Source: Pseudomonadota bacterium (GTDB lineage Bacteria > Pseudomonadota > Alphaproteobacteria > Caulobacterales > Caulobacteraceae). From it: 51,622 bases of DNA. Below the pieces are notes generated by a model. It saw nothing but the letters and a program-made list of their open reading frames with translations. It did not search any database and was not told where the DNA came from. Positions 37,752-46,611 of this stretch are shown here, one piece after another; the first letter of the stretch is position 1; every line of letters begins with the position of its first letter. The position numbers and the translations under genes are program-made. Where the stretch lies: contig JAHWJX010000010.1 of assembly GCA_019348195.1 (NCBI GenBank), forward strand, positions 1 to 51,622. Reading direction: 5' to 3'.

Positions 37752-39800
37752 ATGCACCACGCTGCGCAAGATCCGACCTATGTGGTCCTTTCCGTCCTCG
37801 TGGCCACCTTCGGGTCCTGGACTGCGCTTGACCTCTTCCGTCGGGTGCGGGCCCACTCGGGGCGCGCTCACCTGGCCTGGCTCGGAGCGGCCGCGCTCGC
37901 CATGGGCCTCAGCATCTGGGCCATGCACTTCATCGCGATGCTCGGCTTCGATCCGGGCTCGCCGGTCCGCTACGATGTCCGGCTTACCGGGCTCTCGTTG
38001 GTGCTGGCCATTGGAGCCACCGGCGTGGCGTTTTTCGTCGCAAGCCACGGCCAGTTCCAAACAGGCCGAGTGCTCCTGGCCGGGTTGGTTATGGGGAGCG
38101 GGATCTGCCTCATGCACTATGTCGGCATGGCGGCGCTGCGCTCGGCCGTTTCGCTCGGCTACGGGGCGATCTCCGTCGGTCTCAGCTTCGCCGTAGCCGT
38201 GACCGCTTCAACTGCGGCCTTGATCGCCGGCCGAAAGGAGCGATCAATCGACCGGCGGGCTGGCGCCGCGCTCCTCCTGGGCTTGGCGATCGTGGGCATG
38301 CACTACACCGCCATGGCAGGCTTGCGGCTCGCGCCCGCAGCCGGAACACCCGTCTCACCCGCCGGCGTGGAGCCGATGGCTTTGGCCTTCCAGGTGACCC
38401 TGGGCGCGGTCGTTCTCCTGAGCCTGGGTCTGCTCGCATCCTTCTTCGACCGGCGGACCGAGATCATCGGCGCCATGGATGCGGGCCGGGTGGGCTATTG
38501 GGAGATGTCGCTGCCCCAACAGGAGTTCCAGGGCTCAGCTAGGACCCTGGAGATTTTGGGCCTCGCGGGCGACCGGGCGCCCATCCCCGACGCGCGGCTC
38601 AGGGAGGTGATCCATCCCGACGATCGCGAAGGTCGCGACACCCTGCTCCGTGCGGCCATCGCGAGCGGTTCGGACTACAGCGCCGATCACCGGATCACTC
38701 TTCCCGGCGGCGGTGTGCGCTGGGTCGACGTCCGAGGGCGCGTGTTGACCGATGTGCGCGGCAGGCCGCGCAAGATCACGGGCGTAGTGCTTGATGTGAG
38801 CTCCCGTCACGAGGCCTACGCTGCGGCTGAAGAGAGCGAGCGGCGGTTCCGGACCATGGCCGACAGCGCGCCGGCCCTGATCTGGATGAGCGACGCCGAG
38901 GGCCGGATCACTTTCGCCAACCGCCACTACGAACAGGTTTTCGGCAAGCCGGCGGACAGCATGGCCGAAAACGGCTGGCGCGGTGTCGTCCACCCCGACG
39001 ACTTGGAGGCTTTCGAGAGGGGTTTCTTCGAAGCGTTCGCGCAACGAGAGCCCGTCACCCTCTACACCCGTGTGCTGGATCGGGAGGGCAAGCAGCGCTG
39101 GCTCAGGTGCGAGGCCGTGCCCCGACGTCAAGCGAACGGGGCCTTTGTCGGCTACACGGGCTGCAACGTCGATGTGACCGAAGCCAAGCTGGCCGAGGAA
39201 CACCAACAGCTGCTGCTGCGCGAACTGGACCACCGGGTGAAGAACACCTTGACAGTGGTCATGGGGATCGCCGCCCAGACCGCGAGATCCAGCCGCTCGA
39301 TCGAGGATTTCACCAGCAGTTTTATGGAACGAGTCTCGGCGCTGTCGCGGGCGCACAGCCTGCTCACAGCTCAGCACTGGGAAAGCACGTCTCTTCACGA
39401 CCTGGCGGATGTCGTCTTGGCGCCGCACATCGACTCCGAGGATCGGCTTAGTTTCGAGGGACCCGTAGTCCTGCTCACGCCGAAGGCGGCTCTGGCCATG
39501 AGCCTGATCCTGCACGAACTGATCACCAACGCCGCAAAGCACGGAGCTCTGTCCATACCGCAGGGCCGCATCGTTCTGGATTGGACGAGTCCGTCGAACG
39601 ACGCTGGTCGTAAGGTGCGTCTTCGTTGGCGCGAAACCGGTGTTTCAGACCTACGCCCGCCTTCGCGTCGGGGGTTCGGGACCAAGCTGATCGAGGCTAG
39701 CGTCCGCATGGAGCTTGGGGGATCGTCCTCGGCCCAGTGGCGGGATGACGGCCTTGAGCAAATGATCGAATTTCCACTGCCATCAGGAGGCGGAACATGA
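37752..39800 (+). CDS. MHYT-PAS-PAS sensor kinase of the HWE family
   Basis: The 682-residue protein begins with a seven-helix MHYT membrane sensor (residues ~1-225). Its three diagnostic motifs are visible as AMHFIAML, LMHYVGMAAL and GMHYTAMAGL, whose Met/His residues are proposed to bind copper. Two PAS domains follow (about 235-350 and 355-480; WVDVRGRVLTDVRG, then APALIWMSDAEGRITFANR). The HWE-type kinase has the H-box ELDHRVKNTLTVV (His494), an N-box ELITNAAKHGAL, and the family's Trp-x-Glu in RWRETG. Its stop overlaps the response regulator start (ATGA). It probably senses a redox or diatomic-gas signal at the membrane, by analogy only. Confidence 0.92.
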   Translation: MHHAAQDPTYVVLSVLVATFGSWTALDLFRRVRAHSGRAHLAWLGAAALAMGLSIWAMHFIAMLGFDPGSPVRYDVRLTGLSLVLAIGATGVAFFVASHGQFQTGRVLLAGLVMGSGICLMHYVGMAALRSAVSLGYGAISVGLSFAVAVTASTAALIAGRKERSIDRRAGAALLLGLAIVGMHYTAMAGLRLAPAAGTPVSPAGVEPMALAFQVTLGAVVLLSLGLLASFFDRRTEIIGAMDAGRVGYWEMSLPQQEFQGSARTLEILGLAGDRAPIPDARLREVIHPDDREGRDTLLRAAIASGSDYSADHRITLPGGGVRWVDVRGRVLTDVRGRPRKITGVVLDVSSRHEAYAAAEESERRFRTMADSAPALIWMSDAEGRITFANRHYEQVFGKPADSMAENGWRGVVHPDDLEAFERGFFEAFAQREPVTLYTRVLDREGKQRWLRCEAVPRRQANGAFVGYTGCNVDVTEAKLAEEHQQLLLRELDHRVKNTLTVVMGIAAQTARSSRSIEDFTSSFMERVSALSRAHSLLTAQHWESTSLHDLADVVLAPHIDSEDRLSFEGPVVLLTPKAALAMSLILHELITNAAKHGALSIPQGRIVLDWTSPSNDAGRKVRLRWRETGVSDLRPPSRRGFGTKLIEASVRMELGGSSSAQWRDDGLEQMIEFPLPSGGGT

Positions 39801-40270
39801 TGGACTTCGGCGCGGTGGCGAGCGTCGCCTTGCAGCTGGCCGACCGCGACCAGGATCCGAAAGCAAGGAGCGGGCGAGCGCCGGGAGCCAGCCCCCGGGC
39901 GCTCCGAGTATTGATTGTGGAAGACGAGCTCATGGTGGCCTGGCACCTCGAAAGCATGCTCGAAGCTATGGGTCACGAGGTGAGCGCCATCGCGCCCTCG
40001 GCCGAGGCCGCCGAAGCGGATTTCCGCGACCTCGAACCCGATCTTGTGTTCATGGACATCAATCTCGGCCGTGGGCCGAGCGGCATCGAGGTGGCCCGCA
40101 CACTGCTGGCCATCCGGGAGACCCCTCTGGTGTTCGTGACGGCGTACGGCGACCCGATGACCCGCGCAGCCATCGCGGAGGTTGCGCCGAACAGCCCCGT
40201 TGTCTCCAAACCTGTGTCCGGAGCCGAACTGGAGCGGGGCATGCACGCGGCCCTCCGCCCGCGCCACTAG
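39797..40270 (+). CDS. Single-domain response regulator
   Basis: The 157-residue protein is a short variable N-terminus plus one receiver domain: acidic pocket VEDE (about 42-45), phospho-acceptor Asp87 in FMDINLG, the Thr of FVTAYGD and Lys of SKPVS. No DNA-binding output domain is present, so it acts through protein contacts or as a phosphate sink. It overlaps the HWE kinase stop by four bases, making it that kinase's partner. Such stand-alone receivers are frequent next to HWE kinases in alphaproteobacteria. Confidence 0.93.
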   Translation: MMDFGAVASVALQLADRDQDPKARSGRAPGASPRALRVLIVEDELMVAWHLESMLEAMGHEVSAIAPSAEAAEADFRDLEPDLVFMDINLGRGPSGIEVARTLLAIRETPLVFVTAYGDPMTRAAIAEVAPNSPVVSKPVSGAELERGMHAALRPRH

Positions 40271-40572
40271 CTGCCGAGGCAAGGTGAAGCCCCTCCTGGC
40301 GGACTGTCTGGTGATGGCGCCTCGTGACGCCGGCTGCTCCGACTTCGGTCAGGTCGCACACCAGGAGGGTGCGACGGACCGGGCCCTCCGGACCAGTAAG
40401 CAGGTCGCCATCCAAGCTGAGTGACCAAGGCGGCCACCGCCATGGCTGGAATGCTCAGCTGACCGCCTCGCCATCGAGCTTGGCCTGAACGCGCTCTGCG
40501 ACGTCTGATCCGGCCCGTACGGCCAGCCAAGGCTCATCCGGGGCCCGGACGTGACCACGACCGCTTGGCGTG
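40271..40572. other. Gene-free right end of the insert
   Basis: No intact gene was found in these 302 bases. On the minus strand a frame ending at 40,455 reads [20 protein letters not shown] and stops soon after; it looks like the end of a real protein and may be another relic, but no family is recognised. There is no start or ribosome-binding site. Confidence 0.45.
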
Positions 40573-40807
40573 CAACGGCCTGACCGGCCCGCGTCCCGAC
40601 GGAGCCATCGGTTTCGCCGTGCTCCCGGGCGGCGGCGCCGTGGGCGAGCACAGCGTCATGCTGGCCGCCGAGGACGAGATCACTCTCTCGCATTCCGCCC
40701 GGGACCGGGCCCTGTTCGCCCGAGGCGCCTCGGCCGCGGGCGCCTGGGTCGCGGCCCGCCCGCCCGGACTCTACGACAGGCAGGACGTGCTCGGGCTGAA
40801 ACCTTAG
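40573..40807 (+). pseudogene. dapB: Truncated duplicate of the dapB 3' end
   Basis: The frame reads [20 protein letters not shown], then [20 protein letters not shown], and ends DVLGLKP with TAG at 40,805-40,807. It matches the last ~78 codons of dapB at 33,949 with about eight amino-acid differences and loss of one Ile codon (EIITL to EITL). The NAD-binding and catalytic regions are absent, so it cannot be an enzyme. Its stop overlaps the stop of dut on the other strand, as in the left copy. Confidence 0.92.
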
Positions 40808-40972
40808 CCGCGGCCCGTCGAGCCGAAACCGCCCGTGCCCCGCTCGGTCTCGCTCAGGCTGTCCAGCTCGCACCAGACCGCACGCTCATGGCGGGCGATC
40901 ACCAGCTGGGCGATCCGCTCGCCCCGCCGCACCTCGAACGGCTCCTGGCCGTGATTGATCAAGAGCGCGTGC
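40573..40972 (+). repeat. Direct repeat, right copy of the dapB/dut junction
   Basis: Matches 34,479-34,827 in the same orientation. Here dut is intact and dapB is the degraded partner. This copy retains the 73 bp that the left copy has lost, so it is the longer, probably more ancestral, version on the dut side. Confidence 0.9.
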
Positions 40973-41259
40973 ACCTCGCCGCGATAGTCGCTGTCGATCG
41001 TGCCGGGCGTGTTGAGGCAGGTCACCCCGTGCTTGACGGCCAATCCCGAGCGCGGCCGCACCTGCGCCTCATAGCCCTCCGGCACCGCAAGGCTCAGCCC
41101 CGTGGGGATCAGCGCCCGCTCGCCCGGCGCCAGCGTCACGGGCGCCGCCTCCGGCAGCGCCGCCCGCAGATCGAGCCCCGCCGACCCGGAGGTCGCGTAG
41201 GCCGGAAGCGGGAGATCCCGGGCATGCGCGAGCCGCACCACCTCGACCGGCAAGCTCAT
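40804..41259 (-). CDS. dut: dUTP diphosphatase
   Basis: Dut hydrolyses dUTP to dUMP, keeping uracil out of DNA and feeding dTMP synthesis. The 151-residue trimeric-type enzyme has all five motifs: [28 protein letters not shown] and the C-terminal [10 protein letters not shown]. Its ATG overlaps the coaBC stop by one base (TGATG); a TTG one codon upstream is not needed. The TAA lies opposite the stop of the dapB fragment. Confidence 0.97.
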   Translation of the reverse strand: MSLPVEVVRLAHARDLPLPAYATSGSAGLDLRAALPEAAPVTLAPGERALIPTGLSLAVPEGYEAQVRPRSGLAVKHGVTCLNTPGTIDSDYRGEVHALLINHGQEPFEVRRGERIAQLVIARHERAVWCELDSLSETERGTGGFGSTGRG

Positions 41260-42503
41260 CAATGGACGTCTCCGGCCTCGGAACCTTCGGCCAGCGCCGC
41301 CGCGATCCGCTCAGCCAGTCGGCGCGCCACCTCGACCTTGGTTGCACGCGGCCAGGCCTCCTCGCCTTCACCAGTCAGCAGCGTCACCGCATTCTCCTCG
41401 CCCCCCAGCACGCCCGGGCGGGTCACGTCGTTGGCCACGATCCAGTTGCACCCCTTGCGGACCAGCTTGTCGCGTGCGTGCTCCTCGAGGTGGTCGGTCT
41501 CCGCCGCGAACCCCACCACGAGCTGGGGGCGCTCCGGGCCGGGCTGAGACAGGGTGGCCAGGATGTCGGGGTTGCGAACCAGCCGGATCTCCGGCGCGCC
41601 CGCCTCCTTCTTCAGCTTTCGATCGGCCACCCGCTCCGGGCGCCAGTCCGACACCGCCGCGGCCATGACCGCCGCGTCCACCGGCAGGGCCGCGCGGCAG
41701 GCCTCGAGCATCTGGGAGGCCGTGACCACCTTGACCCGCCGCACGGCCGCGGGCGTAGGCAGGTCCACCGGTCCGGAAATCAGGGTCACCTCCGCTCCCA
41801 GTTCGGCCAGCGCCTCGGCGATGGCGTAGCCCTGCTTACCACTGGAGCGATTGCTCAAGCCCCGCACCGGATCGATCGGTTCGAAGGTCGGCCCCGCCGT
41901 GACCAGCACCCGCCGGCCTTTGAGGGGCAGAACCGGTGGGGCGGCGACCGGCCCGGTTGCCAGCACGCTCATCGCGGCCGTGAAGATCGCCTGCGGCTCC
42001 GCCATCCGCCCCGGCCCAAACTCGCCGCAGGCCATGGCGCCCTCGTCAGGCCCCACAAAGCGGACGCCATCTCCGGTCAGGCCATCGACATTCCTCACCG
42101 TGGCCGGGTGGAGCCACATCCGGACGTTCATGGCCGGGGCCATCAGCACCGGCTTGTCGGTGGCCAACAGGACGGTGGTGGCCAGATCGTCCGCCATCCC
42201 GTTCGCCGCCTTGGCCAGGAGGTTGGCGCTTGCCGGCGCGACCACCAGAAGGTCGGCCTGTCGCGAGAGCTCGATGTGCCCGATCTCCTGCTCGTCCGTG
42301 AGCGAGAACAGCTCGGTGAACACGCGATCCTCGCTCAGCGCGCCCAGCGACAGGGGCGTGACGAACTCCGCCCCGGCTCGCGTCAACACCACGCGCACCC
42401 CCACCCCCGCCCGCCGGAACAGCCGAACCAGCTCCAGCGCCTTGTAGGCCGCGATCCCGCCGCCCACGATCAACAGCACGCGCTTGGGGGGCGAGGGGTC
42501 CAT
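41259..42503 (-). CDS. coaBC: Bifunctional phosphopantothenoylcysteine synthetase/decarboxylase
   Basis: CoaBC adds cysteine to phosphopantothenate and decarboxylates the product in CoA synthesis. The 414-residue protein has the CoaC flavin half with the substrate-binding PAMNVRMW and catalytic [10 protein letters not shown] near 155-165. The CoaB half begins [20 protein letters not shown], with [16 protein letters not shown] and the Lys region [18 protein letters not shown]. Start ATG at 42503. It is coupled to dut, a frequent alphaproteobacterial pairing. Confidence 0.97.
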   Translation of the reverse strand: MDPSPPKRVLLIVGGGIAAYKALELVRLFRRAGVGVRVVLTRAGAEFVTPLSLGALSEDRVFTELFSLTDEQEIGHIELSRQADLLVVAPASANLLAKAANGMADDLATTVLLATDKPVLMAPAMNVRMWLHPATVRNVDGLTGDGVRFVGPDEGAMACGEFGPGRMAEPQAIFTAAMSVLATGPVAAPPVLPLKGRRVLVTAGPTFEPIDPVRGLSNRSSGKQGYAIAEALAELGAEVTLISGPVDLPTPAAVRRVKVVTASQMLEACRAALPVDAAVMAAAVSDWRPERVADRKLKKEAGAPEIRLVRNPDILATLSQPGPERPQLVVGFAAETDHLEEHARDKLVRKGCNWIVANDVTRPGVLGGEENAVTLLTGEGEEAWPRATKVEVARRLAERIAAALAEGSEAGDVH

Positions 42504-42595
42504 GCGCGGCCCTTACTCCGTCCGCGTAGAAGAGGCGAGACTCCCGGGCGGAGTTATGCTTAAGCTTCGGTTGAGAGATCGGGGGAGGGACGACC

Positions 42596-43180
42596 ATGAC
42601 TCATCAAACACTGCTCGTCGCCAGCGTGTTCGCCGCGCTGGCGCTATCCGCCTGCGAACGGGGCGGCGTGCAATCCGAACCGGCCCGTGAACAGGCCGCA
42701 GTCCCCTCGCCCGACACCGCCGACTTCGCCGCCCAGCGAAGCGGGCAACGCGAGGCCGCGAGCGACGGAGCCGCGCGAGCTTCTGCAGAAGACCCCCGCG
42801 AGGGGCCGCAGCCCCTGCACGACACCGGCGCTCCCGTCTGGGCCGCCAATGAGCGGCTGGACGCCGAGGAAGCCGCCCAACGTCAGTTCGAGCGCAACGG
42901 CCGGACCTTCGGCGCCGAGACGGTCGAGGAGTACGTCGACCAGGCCCACGCCTTTATCGCCCAGCCCCCCGCCGGCGTGGAGCGGGCCACCCGCAGCCGA
43001 AACGGCGACAAGCTCTTCTACGACGCCAAGTCCAACACCTTCCTGGTGGCCACACGCGACGGCGCGCCCCGCACCATGTTCAAGCCGGACGACGGCGCCG
43101 AATACTGGGCCGATCAGAAGCGCCAGGCCGCCGGCGGCCGCAGCGCTCGCAGGAGCGAAAACAACGACGACCGGGGGTGA
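42596..43180 (+). CDS. Lipoprotein with a C-terminal domain seen in toxin-like proteins
   Basis: The 194-residue protein has a lipoprotein signal (LALSAC, lipidated Cys20) and a long charged, low-complexity linker. A compact C-terminal domain follows from about residue 105: FGAETVEEYVDQAHAFI, then TRSRNGDKLFYDAKSNTFLV and APRTMFKPDDGAEYW. That order (F-G-x3-EEY-x-A ... NGD-x3-Y-x5-NTF ... T-x-F-x-P) resembles domains at the ends of polymorphic/contact toxins and phage proteins, possibly RNase-type folds. No immunity gene is adjacent. The ATG follows a GGGGGAGGG ribosome-binding site. Resemblance is by pattern only; the catalytic status is unknown. Confidence 0.65.
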   Translation: MTHQTLLVASVFAALALSACERGGVQSEPAREQAAVPSPDTADFAAQRSGQREAASDGAARASAEDPREGPQPLHDTGAPVWAANERLDAEEAAQRQFERNGRTFGAETVEEYVDQAHAFIAQPPAGVERATRSRNGDKLFYDAKSNTFLVATRDGAPRTMFKPDDGAEYWADQKRQAAGGRSARRSENNDDRG

Positions 43181-43345
43181 AGCCGTTCGTCTCCCCTCCT
43201 GCCTAATCTAGGGAGCCTGCCCTGGGCTTGTCCCGAGGGAGGACCGGGCCGCAGGCGACGAGACGGACGGGGCGGCTCCGTAGACACGAGCCCCCCAGCC
43301 GGATCGCCTCCCCGCCAGCTCTGCAGGAGAGCAGACCCCACGGGA

Positions 43346-44698
43346 TCACCCCAGCAACCGCCGCCGGATCGCCGCGACAGGCCCCAACTCTCGCCGGATC
43401 CACCGCTCCACCACTGGCCGGGCCGCGGTCCAGATGTCGTGGTCGGGGTCGATCCGGCGCGCCACCCCCTCTACCGTGACCATGGTCTTTTGCAGCAGGA
43501 CCAGCTCGGGCCTGAGCCGCATGTCGAACTGGGCCGTCACTTCGAACAGCTGCGTCAGCAGCCGCCCCATGCTGATCTCGCCGGCAGGCCGGCCCCAGAT
43601 CGGCTCGCCCACGGCCCGCAACGCCTGAGCGAAGTCCGCCTCCGCGTGCACGCCCGGCACATACCCCGCGTCGAAGTGAACGCGGGCCACCCGGGGGTAG
43701 TCCCGTCGGATGAAGCCCCACAGGATCTCGGCAAGGTAGCGACGCTCGCCTGGCCCCAGCCGCCCCACGATGCCGAAGTCGATCGCGGTGATGGACGCAG
43801 GCGCCGCCACAAACAGATTGCCCTCGTGCAGGTCGGCGTGGAACGCTCCCGCGTCCAGCGCCTGAGCCAGGAACCCCCGCGTCAGATTGTTCGCCAGCGC
43901 CGCCCGGCTCAGGCCCGGCTGCTCCAGCGCGCCCGGGGCCGACAGAGCCATCCCCTCCGCCCAGCCCAGGCACAGCACGCGCCGCCCGACCACGTCCCAC
44001 ACCACCGGCGGCGCGCGCATATAGTCGTCACGGGTCATTAGCTCGCCCAGTTCGCTCGCCGCCGCCGCCTCCATGCGCAGATCCAGCTCCAGCTGCAGCG
44101 CCCGCGCCACCGTCTCCACCAGCGCCACGGGCTCCAGTCGCCGCGAGGCCCGGGCCCATCTCCAGGCCAGCCGGGCGGCCCGTCGCATCACGGCGACGTC
44201 CTCCGCCACGCGCCGCTCGATCCCGGGCCGCAGCACCTTCACCGCCACGTGTCGTCCGTCGGTCAGCACGGCCGGGTGCGCCTGGGCGAGCGAGGCCGCC
44301 GCCACCGCCGGCTCGAAGCTTGCGAACACCGTCGCGAACGGCCGGTCCAGCACCGCCTCCACCTCGGACCGGGCCGTCTCCATCGGGAAGGGGGGCAGTT
44401 GGTCCTTCAGCCGCGCCAGGTCGGCGGCGAACTGCGCCCCGAACACGTCGGAGCGCGTGGACAGGAATTGCCCCAGCTTTATCGCCGCGGGCCCCAGCCC
44501 TTCCAGAGTCCGCGCCAACCGCTCGCCCGGCCGGCCGCTTCGTGGCCCACCAGCCGCCGCGAGCCGAACGATCCGTCCCGCCCACCGCGCCCGCCCCGGG
44601 AGCAGCGAGTCCATCTCCCGTGGGAGGAGTGCGTCCGCCCGCGCGAGCGCCCAGCCCGCCGCGAGAAGCCGTCGCGTGGCGCGGGCGCCCGGGATCAC
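43346..44698 (-). CDS. ubiB: UbiB-family atypical kinase/ATPase (ubiquinone biosynthesis)
   Basis: UbiB (ABC1/ADCK family) is an ATPase needed for ubiquinone synthesis, probably for handling lipid intermediates. The 450-residue protein has the KxGQ motif in [17 protein letters not shown], an Ala-rich loop AAASLAQAH, the [11 protein letters not shown] lysine, FHADLHEGN and IDFGIVG (the DFG equivalent). It lacks obvious C-terminal membrane helices, which some UbiBs have. The GTG start overlaps the ubiE stop by four bases, so the two are coupled. Confidence 0.93.
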   Translation of the reverse strand: MIPGARATRRLLAAGWALARADALLPREMDSLLPGRARWAGRIVRLAAAGGPRSGRPGERLARTLEGLGPAAIKLGQFLSTRSDVFGAQFAADLARLKDQLPPFPMETARSEVEAVLDRPFATVFASFEPAVAAASLAQAHPAVLTDGRHVAVKVLRPGIERRVAEDVAVMRRAARLAWRWARASRRLEPVALVETVARALQLELDLRMEAAAASELGELMTRDDYMRAPPVVWDVVGRRVLCLGWAEGMALSAPGALEQPGLSRAALANNLTRGFLAQALDAGAFHADLHEGNLFVAAPASITAIDFGIVGRLGPGERRYLAEILWGFIRRDYPRVARVHFDAGYVPGVHAEADFAQALRAVGEPIWGRPAGEISMGRLLTQLFEVTAQFDMRLRPELVLLQKTMVTVEGVARRIDPDHDIWTAARPVVERWIRRELGPVAAIRRRLLG

Positions 44699-45465
44699 AC
44701 CGCCCAGCCCTGGTGCAGCGCCGCCACCCCGCCGGTGAAGTTGGTCACCTCGACGCGCGAGAAGCCGGCCCGTTCGATCATGCCGGCGAACCGCGTTTGA
44801 TCCGGAAAGCGCCGGATGCTCTCCACCAGGTACTGATAGCTCTCCCGATCGCCGGCCACCGCCGCCCCGATCGCCGGGATCGCGGTGAAGCTGTAAGCGT
44901 CATACGCCGCCCGGAAGGCGGCCGCGGGCGGCCGCGAGAACTCCAAACAGGCGAACCGCCCGCCCGGCTTCAGCACGCGTCGCGCCTCCCGCAGCGCCGC
45001 CGAGACGTCCGTCACATTGCGGATGCCGAAAGCGATGCAATAGGCGTCCGCCGTCCGGTCCGGCAGCGGCAGCCGCTGCGCGTCCCCCACCGCCCAGGAC
45101 AACGCACGATCAACGTCCGGCTCCGCCCCCCGCGCCCGGCCCGCCGCGATCATCTCCGCATTGTAGTCGATCACCATCACGCGCACGGCCTCGCCGCCCC
45201 GCCGCCGCTGCGCCTTGCCGGCCAGCTTGGCGAAGCGCCGGGCCATGTCGCCGGTCCCGCCGGCGCAGTCCACGATCACCTCGCCCGGCTGGGGATTGAT
45301 CCGAGCCGCCGCCATGTCCTTCCAGACCCGGTGCACGCCCCCGCTCATGAGGTCGTTCATCAGGTCGTAGCGCCCGGCCACCCGGTCGAACACGCCCCGC
45401 ACCAGCGAAGGCTTCTCCCGCGGATCCACATCCTGGTAGCCGAAGGTGGCGGAAGGCTCGCTCAT
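44695..45465 (-). CDS. ubiE: Demethylmenaquinol/2-polyprenyl-benzoquinol C-methyltransferase
   Basis: UbiE is the SAM-dependent C-methyltransferase of ubiquinone synthesis. The 256-residue protein starts [18 protein letters not shown] and has the UbiE signatures [19 protein letters not shown] and [13 protein letters not shown] (SAM motif I), and [12 protein letters not shown] with [16 protein letters not shown] long open frame upstream is not coding. It is co-transcribed with ubiB. Confidence 0.96.
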   Translation of the reverse strand: MSEPSATFGYQDVDPREKPSLVRGVFDRVAGRYDLMNDLMSGGVHRVWKDMAAARINPQPGEVIVDCAGGTGDMARRFAKLAGKAQRRRGGEAVRVMVIDYNAEMIAAGRARGAEPDVDRALSWAVGDAQRLPLPDRTADAYCIAFGIRNVTDVSAALREARRVLKPGGRFACLEFSRPPAAAFRAAYDAYSFTAIPAIGAAVAGDRESYQYLVESIRRFPDQTRFAGMIERAGFSRVEVTNFTGGVAALHQGWAV

Positions 45466-45567
45466 CACCCTCAAATAGCGCAGGCGCCGTCCGGCGTAAG
45501 CGGACTCGCCCTCGACGCGACGGCACCGCTTTGCTAGCCGGGCGTCTCGCAGCCCCCGGAACGACCG

Positions 45568-46383
45568 ATGGACTCCATCCCCGCCCTGCTCGCCGACCCC
45601 GCCGCCTGGCTGGCGTTGATCACGCTTGTGGTGATGGAGGTGGTGCTGGGGATCGACAACCTGGTCTTCATCTCCATCCTGACGAACAAGCTGCCCGAAG
45701 CGCAGCGGACCAAAGCGCGGCGCATCGGCATCGGCTTGGCCTTGGGCATGCGGCTGGCCCTGCTCGGCACCCTGTCCTTCATCGTGGGCCTCACCCAGCC
45801 CGTGTTCGACCTGGGAGTGACAGGCCCCCTGCAGCACGGAGAGCCCTCCTTCGAGACGGCCTTCTCCTGGCGCGACCTTATTCTGTTCGCCGGCGGCCTG
45901 TTTCTGGTCTGGAAGGCCACCAAGGAGATCCACGACCACGTCGACGCCGACGGCGGCGCGCACGGCGGCCCCACCCTCGCCGGGGCGGCGGGTCTGAACT
46001 TCGGCGCCGCGATCTTCCAGATCATCCTGTTGGACCTGGTCTTCTCCATCGACAGCATCCTGACCGCGGTCGGCATGACCGACCAGCTGCCGATCATGGT
46101 CGCGGCCGTGGTCATCGCGGTCGCGGTGATGCTGCTGGCCAGCGGCCCGCTCGCCAACTTCATCGCCAAGAACCCGACCATCGTCATGCTCGCGCTGGGC
46201 TTCCTGTTGATGATCGGAATGGTGCTGATCGCCGAAGGCTTCGGCGTCCATGTGCCCAAAGGCTATATCTACGCCGCCATGGCCTTCTCCGGTCTGGTGG
46301 AGGGCCTCAACATGCTGTCCCGCCGTAAAGGCGGAGGCGGCGCTGCGGCCCCGGCGGCGGGCCGCATCGGCGAAACCCACTAG
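45568..46383 (+). CDS. TerC-family membrane protein
   Basis: The 271-residue polytopic protein has about seven helices and the paired acidic motifs of the TerC family: [13 protein letters not shown] in the first helix and [15 protein letters not shown] in the middle. Family members are linked to tellurite resistance and, in several bacteria, to manganese efflux for exported metalloenzymes. No yybP-ykoY (Mn) riboswitch was seen in the roughly 100-bp gap to divergent ubiE. His/Asp-rich [12 protein letters not shown] lies in a cytoplasmic loop. It stands alone. Confidence 0.93.
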   Translation: MDSIPALLADPAAWLALITLVVMEVVLGIDNLVFISILTNKLPEAQRTKARRIGIGLALGMRLALLGTLSFIVGLTQPVFDLGVTGPLQHGEPSFETAFSWRDLILFAGGLFLVWKATKEIHDHVDADGGAHGGPTLAGAAGLNFGAAIFQIILLDLVFSIDSILTAVGMTDQLPIMVAAVVIAVAVMLLASGPLANFIAKNPTIVMLALGFLLMIGMVLIAEGFGVHVPKGYIYAAMAFSGLVEGLNMLSRRKGGGGAAAPAAGRIGETH

Positions 46384-46404
46384 CAGGTAGGCGGCTTATC
46401 AGAC

Positions 46405-46423
46405 TTCTCCCGCGGCGGGAGAA
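46405..46423. terminator. Inverted repeat after the TerC gene
   Basis: ttctcccgc and gcgggagaa flank a single central base 21 bp after the TerC stop. It lies between convergent terC and priA and could end transcription from either side, though it lacks a T-run. The rest of the 228-bp gap (46,384-46,611) shows no gene. Confidence 0.4.
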
Positions 46424-46611
46424 TGCGTCGGCTCAGGTCGAGCGTCAGCTAGACAGCGCCAGCCACGGCTACATGACACCGTCCGGCGGTGACGCTGAGC
46501 AGAGGCGCTCCAGGCCAGAAACGTCCGTCTCGGCGAGCGAGGATTTCGGGTTCCCTCTGCACGAGTTCTTTTGCGTCGGGCTTCGCCGCGTCCGCGGTTT
46601 GGATCAGGAGT

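Larger units (their letters stand above)
34828..40572. mobile_element. About 5.7-kb inserted segment between dapB and dut
   Basis: The segment is bounded by direct copies of the dapB/dut junction and separates two genes that evidently were neighbours. It carries an MscS-type channel, a DUF2254 protein, relics of a DUF421 gene and a tyrosine recombinase, an MHYT-PAS-PAS-HWE kinase and a response regulator. The arrangement (complete left gene plus truncated right gene; truncated left gene plus complete right gene) is what a single crossover with a circular DNA would leave. Element type is not otherwise recognised. Confidence 0.7.

Noticed and set aside
45466-45567. Manganese (yybP-ykoY) riboswitch before the TerC gene
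   Set aside because: The roughly 100-bp gap is too short and lacks the conserved paired loops.
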